From Candidatus Bathyarchaeota archaeon (GTDB lineage: Archaea; Thermoproteota; Bathyarchaeia; Bathyarchaeales; Bathyarchaeaceae), in assembly GCA_004376295.1 (NCBI GenBank), contig SOJZ01000040.1, positions 1-39,645 of the forward strand: a DNA stretch of 39,645 bases, given 5' to 3'. A program made the position numbers and the translations under genes. Below, piece after piece: positions 24,533 through 33,350 of the stretch (positions within the stretch are counted from its first letter, which is position 1; every line of letters begins with the position of its first letter). The notes beneath the pieces are model-generated. The model saw only the letters and a list, made by a program, of their open reading frames with translations, did no database searches and had not been told where the DNA came from.

Positions 24533-27139
24533 ATGACTTCAAAAATGACACGCAAAACAATGGCGTTCATCGTTGTTGCAGTGTTGCTCTTCTCTTTGAT
24601 TTTAGCGGTTGTTCTGCACCTGCTTAGCCAATCCTACAATACAGAATTGAAAATTATGGTTGTTACCGGTGAAGGACTACAAGAAACCTACGGCTTCTAT
24701 AATGGAAGCCATACTTCTAACTCTTACAATTACTACAGAGACAAATTCTGGACCGAATCAACGTCAGGATGGTTTCCATCTACGGCTGGGGCAAGCATCT
24801 TAGTAGATCCTTCCAAAAAAGTTCACGGAAATTACAGCATTCTTTTCGACTTTAATGTGAAGCATCTTTCATATTTCTTCTTTCACAGAGTGTCTTATCC
24901 TTATGGATATCTTGCGAAACAAGGTGACAAATGGCTATACTTCAATATGATGTTTAACACAACAATAAATATCAATGATCTAGAAGTTAGAGTTCAAGAT
25001 TTCACAGGGAGCAACTACTTCTCCACTCAATACACTAACGTTTCAAGTTACCCACCGAATGAATGGATCAGATTCAAGATTTACATGAACGATATGATGC
25101 CTTTTGGCGCCCCAAGCTGGGACAACATCCATGGACTACAATTCAACGTTCAACAGTCAACTAGAGCACCTCTCAAAATCTGGATAGACGACATAATGAT
25201 GACATCAACCTACCACTACAATCTGGCGCTGAAAAATCTCAGAAACACATTCAAGGGAATAGACTTAGACACAAGAGACCACGACAAGCTTCCACCCAAC
25301 ATCGACGACTACACAGCTGTCATTTATCTCGACAACAGAATCAACTCAACCGCAGTTTCCATAATTGACCAATACGTCAACCGTGGAGGCGGGCTAGTAC
25401 TCATGGGGCTCTCAACATTATGGCAAAGCGACGGAACCGAAAGAGTTGATTTCCCACTAAGTGCATCTCCCGTAAGTATTTTAAACTCAACAGAAACCTT
25501 CATAGACAACGCTGACAAAGTTGATTCCTTCAAAAATCACCCAGCCTTGAAACCTTGGAACAACTATACAATATTTTCACAAAGAGGTTACGTTGCTTCT
25601 CGTCCCATGCCATATCTGGGAATTGCTGAAATCTACAACGTTTCTCTCAGAGCCGGCGCCACATCTCTCATAACCGAAAGCGGATACATCTACGAAGCAA
25701 CAAGGCAGTATGGGGCTGGAAAAGTTGTGTATTTCGCTGAAAATCTAGCCAAAAGAATAGCCAACGGAATGCTAGAAGCAATAGGCTTACCACATGGTTT
25801 CGGCAGCCGCGGATGGGGAGGCGCAACAGGTGATAGACTACAACTCTTGGAGAGCGCCGTAAACTATGTTTCAAAGCATCCACTCCCTAAGATGCTAATG
25901 GTTCCCTTCGCCAAAAAGGGAGGCTTCGTCTTCACAGTTGACACCTCTGCAAGCATAGACCTCTATTGGTATCTAAACCAGTCTTGCAAAAACATCTTAG
26001 GCTCATACTCAAACGACACAGCCTTCTGGTACACAGTTCAACGAATGAAAAATCAATCCGAAGAAACAGGTGTAACATACACACTTTTGATTGCGACCAC
26101 ACAGCTAACAAATGAGTTTCGAGCTGGGCACGATGAAACAGAGTTTAACCCCAAAAATCTCGAAGCGTTACTCGCTGCATATCAAAGTCCCAACATAGAA
26201 ATCGGACTAAGCTCAAGCAACACCAAAACTTGGCCCATAGATGCAACTTCCTCCGAAAATTCCTACCAAAATATGTGGCAAGGCGTTCTTGACATCCGCA
26301 ACGCACTGAACCTTTCTAACTATGAACTACTCACCTGGCGTTATCCTATCCTTGCAAGACGAGGCGAATCAATGTATGGTACAGCTAAAGCTGGGCTATA
26401 TCTCGATGTAAGTGATGAACGCGGCTCAGTCGTTGTTCCCTACCTTATGGAAGCAAACACATGGAAACTACAGGGCGGAGGAGTATTCTCGCCAATAATT
26501 GAAAGTGGAGAATGGGCTAGAAAACGTGAAGAAACTTTCTTCGACTGGTTCGTCGAAAACGATATGATTTACCATGTCTTCACAAACGATTGGACTATAG
26601 CCGCCGACCCTTCACACATCCATCAAAGGGAACCGGCTGCTCCAGAATACCCTGTACTGTGGAACCAAACGCCTATATTTCTACAATATGTAAGCAGTCA
26701 AAGTGAAAACACGTGGATAGTGGGCGGCGTGACATTGGCGCAATATCTCAAAAACTGGACCGCCGCAGAAGTCTCAACAACCTACGATTCAAAAACCAGA
26801 AACTACACTTTTGCTATCCAAAACGCACCAGACGGTTTGACTGTACGCTTGCCTTTAAACGGCATGCATGTGAGCGCCGTAGAAAGCGATGTCGACTATA
26901 TCCTAAAAGAAGAAGGAGATTACGCTTACTTAGCCCTCAAAAATCCAAAAGCATCGGAAACAGTTAAAGTTACTTTGGGAAGCACAAAACATAGTGAGAT
27001 TTCGCAAAGTATCAGAATCCCGATTACCGCCAGACAGACAACACTTCAAGAAATCATGATGCCACCAGTAACGTTTGGGAAGAGTGTACTCATTACGCGC
27101 CAGTTCGTTCATCGACATCTTAATCCCTCTGAGGGTTAA
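24533..27139 (+). CDS. Large secreted multidomain protein with degenerate NodB-like domain
   Basis: 868 residues with one N-terminal membrane segment (12-33), so mostly outside the cell. Residues about 60-235 look like a jelly-roll carbohydrate-binding domain ending in KIWIDDIMMTS. Residues 240-440 resemble a class I amidotransferase fold without clear catalytic residues (YLDNRINSTAV, YVNRGGGLVLMG). About 455-690 resembles a NodB deacetylase: GGFVFTVDTSAS, TWRYP and KAGLYLDVSDERGS. The metal HxxxH is replaced by IEIGLSSSN, so deacetylase activity is probably lost. A beta domain follows to the end. The gene lies at the 3' end of the glycan cluster, and the product shares its first two modules with the GT-C-like protein at 18106. 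It may bind or guide the polymer. Confidence 0.7.
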   Translation: MTSKMTRKTMAFIVVAVLLFSLILAVVLHLLSQSYNTELKIMVVTGEGLQETYGFYNGSHTSNSYNYYRDKFWTESTSGWFPSTAGASILVDPSKKVHGNYSILFDFNVKHLSYFFFHRVSYPYGYLAKQGDKWLYFNMMFNTTININDLEVRVQDFTGSNYFSTQYTNVSSYPPNEWIRFKIYMNDMMPFGAPSWDNIHGLQFNVQQSTRAPLKIWIDDIMMTSTYHYNLALKNLRNTFKGIDLDTRDHDKLPPNIDDYTAVIYLDNRINSTAVSIIDQYVNRGGGLVLMGLSTLWQSDGTERVDFPLSASPVSILNSTETFIDNADKVDSFKNHPALKPWNNYTIFSQRGYVASRPMPYLGIAEIYNVSLRAGATSLITESGYIYEATRQYGAGKVVYFAENLAKRIANGMLEAIGLPHGFGSRGWGGATGDRLQLLESAVNYVSKHPLPKMLMVPFAKKGGFVFTVDTSASIDLYWYLNQSCKNILGSYSNDTAFWYTVQRMKNQSEETGVTYTLLIATTQLTNEFRAGHDETEFNPKNLEALLAAYQSPNIEIGLSSSNTKTWPIDATSSENSYQNMWQGVLDIRNALNLSNYELLTWRYPILARRGESMYGTAKAGLYLDVSDERGSVVVPYLMEANTWKLQGGGVFSPIIESGEWARKREETFFDWFVENDMIYHVFTNDWTIAADPSHIHQREPAAPEYPVLWNQTPIFLQYVSSQSENTWIVGGVTLAQYLKNWTAAEVSTTYDSKTRNYTFAIQNAPDGLTVRLPLNGMHVSAVESDVDYILKEEGDYAYLALKNPKASETVKVTLGSTKHSEISQSIRIPITARQTTLQEIMMPPVTFGKSVLITRQFVHRHLNPSEG

Positions 27140-27160
27140 ACTCCTCAAATATTTTATGAC

Positions 27161-27180
27161 CCGTGGCCACTACTCCACGG
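27161..27180. terminator. Hairpin between convergent genes
   Basis: CCGTGG and CCACGG pair around an eight-base loop. A second small palindrome, CCCTCTGAGGG, overlaps the gene end at about 27125-27135. They lie between a plus-strand and a minus-strand gene, so they may act as a two-way end signal. There is no clear T-tract. Confidence 0.3.
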
Positions 27181-27298
27181 TGACCCTGTGACACGTTCGT
27201 CGCTTCACTATGGATTGCTCCGTATGTTTCCAGCAAGACCAATTTTCATCTTACAGTTTTAGACGAGGGCGCATGTTTGAGGAGAGTCAGGCTTACAA

Positions 27299-28405
27299 CT
27301 ATAGTTCGAGGCATGCTTTGTAGATTTTTTCAACTTCTGCAACACTTTTTTCCCATGTTGCCTTCTGTTTTATAATCTTGTTGCATCTTTGCCCGTATAG
27401 TTTTCTTTGGGTGGGGTTTTCTATGAGTTGGACTATCTTTTCTGCTAGCGCTGCGAAGTCTTTAGGTGGATAGAGAAGGCCGTTTCTTCCGTTTGTGATC
27501 CATTCTGTGTTTCCCGGTATGTCGGTGACCACTGGTGGCAATCCACATGCCATGGCTTCAAGCAGCGAAACAGAGGTTGAATCTACAAAGCATGTAGAAA
27601 CGTATATGTCAGATGCTTTTAGATATTGGGCCATTTCGTTGTAAGGTACTAAACCAACGAACCGAACGTGCTGTGAAACGTCTAGTTTCTTAACTAGGCT
27701 TTTTAGGTAAGTTTCTAGCGGGCCAGCTCCTTTGAGTATAAACTTTACGTTTGGATGCCTTTCTAGAATTAACGGAATTGCGTTGACCAGACACTCGATA
27801 TTATATTGGTTGTTATAGAATGCTCTATTGCTGATGATTACAATGTCGTCTTCCTTTATTTTGAGCTCGTCTCGGACAATGCTTCCATCAATTTTTGGAT
27901 TGAACAAATGCATGTCTACGCCGAAGGGAACTACTTTTATTTTGCTTTCTGGCACTCCCGTTTGAACCCAAATTTCTTTGAGGCACTTTGCGTCTGCTAT
28001 TATTGTGTGCGCTTTTGTAGCGGCGATTTTTGCCAGCGTCTTGAGGAAAATGTTGGTGTCTGGAAGCGTGAGTACTTCGATTCCCCATGAAGTTAGTATG
28101 AAAGGAAGTTTGTTTAGGATGATTGTTGGGCTGTAATAATGCTGAACGTGAAGGTTTACTATGTCTGGTTTAATTTTTTGCAGAAGTCTCGTTATTGTTA
28201 ACATGTTTGGAAGGAGGCGTTTTAGAAGTGTCCTTTTGGTTAGGGGTGGCAGTACATAGACTGGGATGAAGTGTATTCTTGGTGCGACCCATGTTCTGGA
28301 GTCGGTAATTAGGGTTATCTCGTAATTCTTTTGAGTGAAGGCTTCTACCCATCGGTAGGTATGAATTGAAAGTGGGCTTATGTAGCATATTCTTGCTTCT
28401 GTCAA
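27299..28405 (-). CDS. GT4 glycosyltransferase
   Basis: 368 residues from a TTG at 28405, with only a weak ribosome binding site. GT-B features are ICYISPLSIHTYRWVEAF at the start, VPFGVDMHLFNP, FILKGAGPLE and a late E-x7-E in TSVSLLEAMACGLPPV. The gene is on the opposite strand from the main cluster and follows the UDP-sugar dehydrogenase gene on the same strand, so the two are likely co-transcribed. Confidence 0.9.
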   Translation of the reverse strand: MTEARICYISPLSIHTYRWVEAFTQKNYEITLITDSRTWVAPRIHFIPVYVLPPLTKRTLLKRLLPNMLTITRLLQKIKPDIVNLHVQHYYSPTIILNKLPFILTSWGIEVLTLPDTNIFLKTLAKIAATKAHTIIADAKCLKEIWVQTGVPESKIKVVPFGVDMHLFNPKIDGSIVRDELKIKEDDIVIISNRAFYNNQYNIECLVNAIPLILERHPNVKFILKGAGPLETYLKSLVKKLDVSQHVRFVGLVPYNEMAQYLKASDIYVSTCFVDSTSVSLLEAMACGLPPVVTDIPGNTEWITNGRNGLLYPPKDFAALAEKIVQLIENPTQRKLYGQRCNKIIKQKATWEKSVAEVEKIYKACLEL

Positions 28406-28422
28406 CCTTCTACACCATTGAG

Positions 28423-28437
28423 GCGCGCGCGCGCGCG
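28423..28437. repeat. Alternating GC tract, (GC)7G
   Basis: Fifteen alternating G and C lie in the short spacer between the dehydrogenase and the GT4 gene, just upstream of the latter. Such tracts favour Z-DNA and are rare in a moderate-GC genome. They could affect transcription or simply be a slippage product. Confidence 0.9.
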
Positions 28438-28476
28438 TAATGTCTTGAATAGTAAGCCCTAGATAAATTGTCCAGA

Positions 28477-29811
28477 TTACGAGCCGTAACCTATTCCGTA
28501 GTACGCGAATCCTAGGTTTTTCGTCTGCTCCGGATCAAAGATTCGCTTGCCATCAACAATTATCGGTTTTTCGTTCATTAACGCTTTGATTTCTTCCAAA
28601 TTCAATTCTTTAAATATCCTATGATCTGTGGTCACTAACACACAGTCTGCTCCATCAACTGCTTTTAAAAGGTCTTCTACTCTTTCTGCTCCAAAACTTT
28701 CTTTACAATACGGATCATAGACCACGACTTGTGCACCTAAATCCAGCAACTTACATATTATCTTCTCTGCTGGACTATTTGTCGGATCCCCTACTTCTCC
28801 CTTGTAGGCCGTTCCAAGGACAACGATTTTAGAGCCTTGTACGTTTTTGCCTGCTTTTGTCAAGGCCTCGATGAGCAATTTGACAGTATGATCCGGCATG
28901 TAGTCGTTCAACTCTCTCGAAGGCCGTATTAACCTCGAATCATAGCCCCGTTTCTCGACAGAATGCAGGAGCAAGCAAGGATCCTTAGTAAGACATGGCC
29001 CCCCCACACCACATGCTGGTTTGTGTATGTTAACTCTAGGATGCGTGTTGGCGAGCCTAATTACTTCAGCAACATCTGCTCCCACCTGCTCACATATCAA
29101 GGCCAGCTCATTTGCAAAGGCGATGTTCACATCCCGGAAAGTGTTCTCCGCCAACTTCGCCACCTCTGCGCTCAAGCAATCGGCAATCAAGATTTTTCCT
29201 TTCGTTACCGAATTGAATAGCTCAGCGGCAATCTCAGCGCTTTCCAAGTTGAAACCTCCAATAATCCTAGCGTTTTTCGTAAATTCTTGCATTGTTTTTC
29301 CTGGAAGTATCCTCTCAGGGCAATAGGCGAGCCAAAAGTCGCTGAATTTTAGTCCACTTTCCCTTTTGAGTATGGCTGCTACCAAATTCTTTACTGTGCC
29401 CGGGGGAACTGTGCTTACCACAACCACCAAGTTTCCTTTTGCAAGCCCCTCTGCAACGTCTCGACTTGCCCTTTCCAGATAGCTCAAATCAGGCTCTCCG
29501 CTTTCATTTAAAGGTGTCTGAACACAAATCAGAATAACATCAGCTTGTTTTGTTGCTAAAACGGTGTCAACAATTGCCTTCAATTTACCTGCCCCAACAA
29601 CCCTTCTAATCATTTCGTAAAGTCTAGGTTCTTGAGTATCAAGTTTCAAAGACGAAATGGCGTTGACAACCTCGTTTCTAACATCGGTTCCCGTAACCGA
29701 ATAACCCGCGTCCGCAAAAATTGCCGCAGTAGGCAAACCAACATGCCCAAGACCTAACACGGCTATGTGGGCTTTCTTCATCCTTATTTTCTCAATCAAC
29801 TTTTCGCTCAC
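28477..29811 (-). CDS. UDP-sugar dehydrogenase (UDP-ManNAc dehydrogenase-like)
   Basis: 444 residues from GTG 29811. The ATG at 29817 is an alternative, but GGAGG lies one base before it and seven before the GTG. The Rossmann motif GLGHVGLPTAA, the CVQTPLN loop, STVPPGTV, the YCPERILPG block and the catalytic Cys in GVGGPCLTKDP (about residue 273) are present; the C-terminal domain has GTAYKGEVGDPTNSPAEK. These enzymes oxidise C6 of a UDP sugar to a uronic acid in two NAD-linked steps. The YCPERI wording and the WecB-type epimerase at the right edge favour UDP-ManNAc as substrate, giving UDP-ManNAcA for surface glycan. UDP-glucose dehydrogenase activity cannot be excluded. Confidence 0.92.
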   Translation of the reverse strand: MSEKLIEKIRMKKAHIAVLGLGHVGLPTAAIFADAGYSVTGTDVRNEVVNAISSLKLDTQEPRLYEMIRRVVGAGKLKAIVDTVLATKQADVILICVQTPLNESGEPDLSYLERASRDVAEGLAKGNLVVVVSTVPPGTVKNLVAAILKRESGLKFSDFWLAYCPERILPGKTMQEFTKNARIIGGFNLESAEIAAELFNSVTKGKILIADCLSAEVAKLAENTFRDVNIAFANELALICEQVGADVAEVIRLANTHPRVNIHKPACGVGGPCLTKDPCLLLHSVEKRGYDSRLIRPSRELNDYMPDHTVKLLIEALTKAGKNVQGSKIVVLGTAYKGEVGDPTNSPAEKIICKLLDLGAQVVVYDPYCKESFGAERVEDLLKAVDGADCVLVTTDHRIFKELNLEEIKALMNEKPIIVDGKRIFDPEQTKNLGFAYYGIGYGS

Positions 29812-29884
29812 TTCCATTCCTCCACAAGTTAAGGTTCTTGACCGCACACTTTACAACATGATACAAGGCATACAAGAGACGAAA

Positions 29885-29894
29885 CCTAAATAAC
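29885..29894. promoter_or_regulatory. TATA-like element between divergent genes
   Basis: CCTAAATAAC can be read as a TATA-like element on the plus strand (for the gene at 29944) and as TTATTTAGG on the minus strand (for the dehydrogenase). One site might serve both directions. Confidence 0.35.
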
Positions 29895-29943
29895 CTTTTT
29901 CCCATGTTAACTATGTTAATATGAATAGTTCAGTGATGTAACG

Positions 29944-30330
29944 TTGGAAACCAAATTTGGATTTGACAAAATAGAACAGCGGATAACTCGTGATGAAAAA
30001 CTGCTTTTCACAATGATTTCTTACGTTGTCATTCTCATAATTTTCATAAATCTAAGTCAGTTTGAATCTCTAATACTCGGCCTGCTGGCATCCACAATTT
30101 ACTTTTTAATAAACGGAATTTTTTTGGGAAACACCTTCTTTAAGAAAGAAACCGCCTTCTTCAGGCTAATGTTTGGGCTTCTGCTGCTAATCATGCTATT
30201 AGGCTTCGTGGGTTGGCTCGCCGTAGTCATCTACAACCTTGATGTCATAAAGTTCACTTTGGTTCTCTTTATTGTAGCAACACTTTCTTCACTGTTAAAC
30301 AAAAAGGTGAAAAACAAGTATGGAACCTAG
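29944..30330 (+). CDS. Small membrane protein of unknown function
   Basis: 128 residues from TTG, with weak ribosome binding site. Three or four helices cover most of it, with a short cytoplasmic start (KFGFDKIEQRITRDEK) and a basic end (LLNKKVKNK). It overlaps the ATG of the GT-C-like gene by 11 bases, so it is probably co-translated and may form a complex with that protein. No family assigned. Confidence 0.75.
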   Translation: METKFGFDKIEQRITRDEKLLFTMISYVVILIIFINLSQFESLILGLLASTIYFLINGIFLGNTFFKKETAFFRLMFGLLLLIMLLGFVGWLAVVIYNLDVIKFTLVLFIVATLSSLLNKKVKNKYGT

Positions 30331-32254
30331 CAGGCAAGGATTCACGAAGTTTCTACGCATTGGCGAGATTCTTTACTTTTTTCTAGTTGCCTTCTCATTC
30401 TACTCGCTCCTTTTATCTCGTACTGGAGAAGCTCGCACTGTATGGGAAGTTCTGCATCCTGCCTTCATCCCCACGTTATTTGTTGCCACTTCGCTCCTAC
30501 TGGCAATTCTGTTGACTCCTGAGAAAGTAGCGCACAAATTACTGTTCATAATCATTCACTCTATTCTCATCCATTCCCTTTTCTCCATAGTCTTTCTTGC
30601 AGGTGACCTCAGTGGACAACAAATGTTCTTAGGCAGAATTAGACTCGTTTACGACAACGCAGTCCTTCACGGGTGGCCTCCGTGGCCAGTAGAGACAGTT
30701 CAGTCACTGGTCTATGAATGGTTTAGGGGAATAAATTTTCAGGCCGCGTTAAGCGTGGTTTTCGCCCGAATGTTAAGTATAGACATTCTCTGGATTCACT
30801 TGTTCCTTGTGCCAGTCTTGTGGGGAGTCTTCACACCAATCGCAGTATATTTGACTACTTACACTTTTACTAAAAACAAGAAAGTTGCAGTTCTCGCAAG
30901 TCTGCTTCTCTCCGCTTTCCCGTACGCAACCTATTTTGGAGCAATCTCAGTGCCCAACAGTTTAGGATACATCTTTTTCCTTTACTCATTATACTTCATG
31001 CTCAAAAACTTAGACTCCAATGATTCTAAAACTAGAGTCTTAATGCTGACTTTTTCCTTCTTTTCTCTTCTTTCACATCATTTAACTGGAATCATCTCAT
31101 TCTCTCTTCTTCTCTTATCCCTAACATTCAAGTCGTACAGAGGCGAAAAGTCTCCATCTATAACCGCGAAAATTTCGTTGGTAACTTCCTTCATTCTCTG
31201 CGCCAGTCTCTTACCCTTCTCTCTCATCTACTTGAGATTATTCCGTGCTGGAACCTACACAGCTTTCACTTTAGACAAGTTTTATGAGTTACCTCTTGAA
31301 GAAATCGCAGGACTATTCCTAATTGGAGAACTCACCTATGGTTTCAACCTTGAAACCATACTCCTCAATGTCATCGGACCGGCACTGGCACTTCTGTATA
31401 TGATATATCGTCTATATAGGTTGAAAAAGAATCCAACTGCAGAATTTCGGATACACCTCTTATTCCTTTCCGCCGCGTTTCTAATGATGCTAGTCGACTA
31501 CAGAATCCTGAAACTCTTCATGGAAAGGCTTCCCCTCAACGAAGAAAGACTTTGGGTGTTCCGAGACTTCATAGCCGCACCGTTTGTAGCACTCGCAATC
31601 TACGCAGCGGGTTCATCACTTAAGACTTTTCTAAAAGCAACCTCTCTGCCAACCATATCCCTTTCCAGTCTAAAGGCACTGCCCAAAAGAACTGTTCTTC
31701 ACGTGCTAAGTCTGATATTCACTCTAAATTTTGCCGGTCTAAGAGCGTTGTGCAAAAGAAATTCTCTTCGCATTTTGAGTATGCTATTCACCCTGAACAT
31801 CCTAATCCCTCTTGTTCTAGGAGGATGGATCACTCTTTCTCTCAGCGCTGCTTACCCCCAAGTCGCTCCTTTACAAACAACATGGTACGAGCTAGAAGCA
31901 GTGAAATACATCGAAGAGAACACCAAAGAAAAATACGTAGTGATTGGTGATATGTGGACTATTTTTGCAGGCGAAATGATTGCGGGACTTAATAATCCAA
32001 GAGCCTACTACTTCGGAGAATATAACAAAACCGGATATGACCTATTTGTCAACATGAAGCAGGATCCCTCTCCACAATGGATGCTCTTAGCCATGAACTA
32101 CACTGACACCACAACAGCCTACTTCATCGTCACCGAGCCCAGACTAGGCACAGAAGAATACAACCGCATAGTCACACAAGCTTTACAAAACGGCATCCAA
32201 GTATACGGCGTTTTCGGCGAAGGAAAACTCTACGTCTTTTACTACGAGAAATAA
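30320..32254 (+). CDS. GT-C-like multispanning membrane protein
   Basis: 644 residues with about 13 membrane helices and a soluble extracytoplasmic C-terminal domain from residue 515 on. A loop after the second or third helix reads RLVYDNAVLHGWPPWP, consistent with the first-loop acidic motif of GT-C transferases. The domain order is like that of oligosaccharide transferases and related DUF membrane proteins, but the exact family cannot be fixed by eye. A 23-residue segment is duplicated in tandem (31668-31805). Two decayed copies of parts of this gene lie at 32392 and 37251, which suggests a once larger gene family. Likely role: sugar transfer on the outer face from a lipid-phosphate donor. 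Confidence 0.7.
   Translation: MEPSRQGFTKFLRIGEILYFFLVAFSFYSLLLSRTGEARTVWEVLHPAFIPTLFVATSLLLAILLTPEKVAHKLLFIIIHSILIHSLFSIVFLAGDLSGQQMFLGRIRLVYDNAVLHGWPPWPVETVQSLVYEWFRGINFQAALSVVFARMLSIDILWIHLFLVPVLWGVFTPIAVYLTTYTFTKNKKVAVLASLLLSAFPYATYFGAISVPNSLGYIFFLYSLYFMLKNLDSNDSKTRVLMLTFSFFSLLSHHLTGIISFSLLLLSLTFKSYRGEKSPSITAKISLVTSFILCASLLPFSLIYLRLFRAGTYTAFTLDKFYELPLEEIAGLFLIGELTYGFNLETILLNVIGPALALLYMIYRLYRLKKNPTAEFRIHLLFLSAAFLMMLVDYRILKLFMERLPLNEERLWVFRDFIAAPFVALAIYAAGSSLKTFLKATSLPTISLSSLKALPKRTVLHVLSLIFTLNFAGLRALCKRNSLRILSMLFTLNILIPLVLGGWITLSLSAAYPQVAPLQTTWYELEAVKYIEENTKEKYVVIGDMWTIFAGEMIAGLNNPRAYYFGEYNKTGYDLFVNMKQDPSPQWMLLAMNYTDTTTAYFIVTEPRLGTEEYNRIVTQALQNGIQVYGVFGEGKLYVFYYEK
31668..31805 (+). repeat. 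69-bp in-frame tandem duplication
   Basis: Two 69-base units (31668-31736 and 31737-31805) encode SLKALPKRTVLHVLSLIFTL and GLRALCKRNSLRILSMLFTL, each followed by Asn and two or more residues. Both DNA units start GTCTAA. They lie before the last predicted membrane helix, so the linker and helix have been extended by one unit. Confidence 0.8.
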
Positions 32255-32332
32255 GCCAACGTTTAATAATATAATTTCATGGCCTTCAATACATCCACAG
32301 CATAAACGCGCAGACAAAACCGCAACACCCCC

Positions 32333-32347
32333 TCCCCCTAGGGGGGG
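32333..32347. terminator. CCCCCTAGGGGG palindrome after the GT-C-like gene
   Basis: A perfect G/C palindrome about 80 bases after the GT-C-like stop. It may contribute to transcript ending, and it forms the left end of the repeat at 32339. Confidence 0.3.
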
Positions 32348-32389
32348 TCTAATAAGAGAGAGAAAAACACGAACAACACGACAAAATCA
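32339..32389 (+). repeat. G-tract direct repeat, left copy
   Basis: TAGGGGGGGTCTAATAAGAG, continuing into a purine- and A-rich tail, closely matches 33515-33566, where one A is missing in the TCTAATAA part. The tail also aligns through a shared TCAAA. The copies are in the same orientation and bracket the toxin-antitoxin-like pair and two remnants. Confidence 0.7.
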
Positions 32390-32391
32390 AA

Positions 32392-32481
32392 ATGGGAATT
32401 AACCTACAAACATACCAAACCTTCCATTATCGAGACGAAGAAAAACTCCGCATATTCTACTACAAGAAATCAACCGATTAA
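32392..32481 (+). pseudogene. Remnant of a GT-C-like gene, C-terminal tail
   Basis: An ATG frame of 29 codons ends DEEKLRIFYYKKSTD, which lines up with the end of the GT-C-like protein (GEGKLYVFYYEK) 230 bases upstream. It begins MGINLQTYQTF, like NGIQVYGVF in the same protein. No upstream membrane part remains. Best read as the leftover end of a lost paralogue. Confidence 0.6.
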
Positions 32482-32544
32482 TCACTTCCTAACCATATTT
32501 GAATCCAAGTGGGCGAGGTAGGTTGAAATCTATAGGGGGTTATC

Positions 32545-32728
32545 GAAAAATCTATCTCCAGAATCGCCAAGGTCGTGAAGAAACTTAAGATCGACGCGCA
32601 TCCACGTCTTTAAACAAGCCATTCTCAAACAAATCAGATCAATACCGCAGACTACGTTGGATACCCTGAGAAGTCAACTATTCCTCAAACCGGAAGAAAT
32701 CAAGAAATACTACTCTGGCTTCTCTTAA
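32545..32728 (+). pseudogene. Frameshifted gene remnant, family unassigned
   Basis: One frame reads RIAKVVKKLKIDAHPRL and stops. Moving by one base at about 32612 continues FKQAILKQIRSIPQ... and then ...LKPEEIKKYYSGFS to a stop at 32728. The composition is protein-like in both parts, so a broken gene is likely. The HPRLF wording is loosely reminiscent of archaeal tyrosine recombinases, but too little remains to assign it. It overlaps the end of the DUF2283 gene on the other strand. Confidence 0.35.
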
Positions 32729-32951
32729 GCAGAGCTTCAACAACCTCTCTTTTCTCGTTCGCCAAGTCCGTCAGCGTCTTCAACAGCCCTCTCTTTGAAG
32801 CATCCCACACCTCTAGGGCCACAAGTTCCCCCGCCTCATCAAAGCCTAAAACAACATCACTGTCTAGAAGCCTCTCATCCTTTATAGCACCCTCCCTAAG
32901 CTTCATCGCTAGGATATCCGCCTTTGGATCATATTTGATGACTAAATCCAT
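32700..32951 (-). CDS. DUF2283 protein, likely antitoxin
   Basis: 83 residues from ATG 32951. It has the DUF2283 pattern: IKYDPKADILAMKLREG, then a variable turn, then VVLGFDEAGELVALEVWDAS. The family is small, often next to DUF4258 genes and thought to act as the antitoxin half. The C-terminal helix (KREVVEALLKR) is charged. The start overlaps the upstream DUF4258 stop by 10 bases, supporting coupled expression. Confidence 0.85.
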   Translation of the reverse strand: MDLVIKYDPKADILAMKLREGAIKDERLLDSDVVLGFDEAGELVALEVWDASKRGLLKTLTDLANEKREVVEALLKRSQSSIS

Positions 32952-33214
32952 CTTCCAGTTTTCCTCCTTCTATTCATAATATCTTTAAGAACGCTGCTAT
33001 ATATTACCGTTACGACTATAAGGTCATCATTAACCTTCTCGTAAATCACCGCCACATTATGGCTCCAACTAACAACCACAAACCTGTTCCTCAATGCATC
33101 GTACAACATCTCATCAGGATTCCTCAAGATTTCCATCACCATCTCTTCTGTTATACCCAGCTTCCCAAGCTCCTTCAAGAGCTTATCCTTAGCATGATCT
33201 GTGAACACTATCAC
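32942..33214 (-). CDS. DUF4258 protein, likely toxin
   Basis: 90 residues from ATG 33214. Pattern of DUF4258/RelE-fold toxins: TDHAKDKLLKELGKLGIT, a helix (EEMVMEILRNPDEML), RNRFVVVSWSHNVAVIYE and VVTVIYSS. These proteins are suspected RNases that act with a partner such as DUF2283. The toxin gene comes first and the antitoxin overlaps its end by 10 bases. Activity is inferred from family behaviour only. Confidence 0.8.
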   Translation of the reverse strand: MIVFTDHAKDKLLKELGKLGITEEMVMEILRNPDEMLYDALRNRFVVVSWSHNVAVIYEKVNDDLIVVTVIYSSVLKDIMNRRRKTGRWI

Positions 33215-33350
33215 TCAACTCACCCGTACAATGAATTCCCTCTTCTCCAATTTATGCTTAATATAACTCATCAACAAGCAAACCCTTGCAGGCTTGACTA
33301 ACGATGCCACAGTCGCCTACATCATAGAAAAACCTGCATTCTTCAATACA

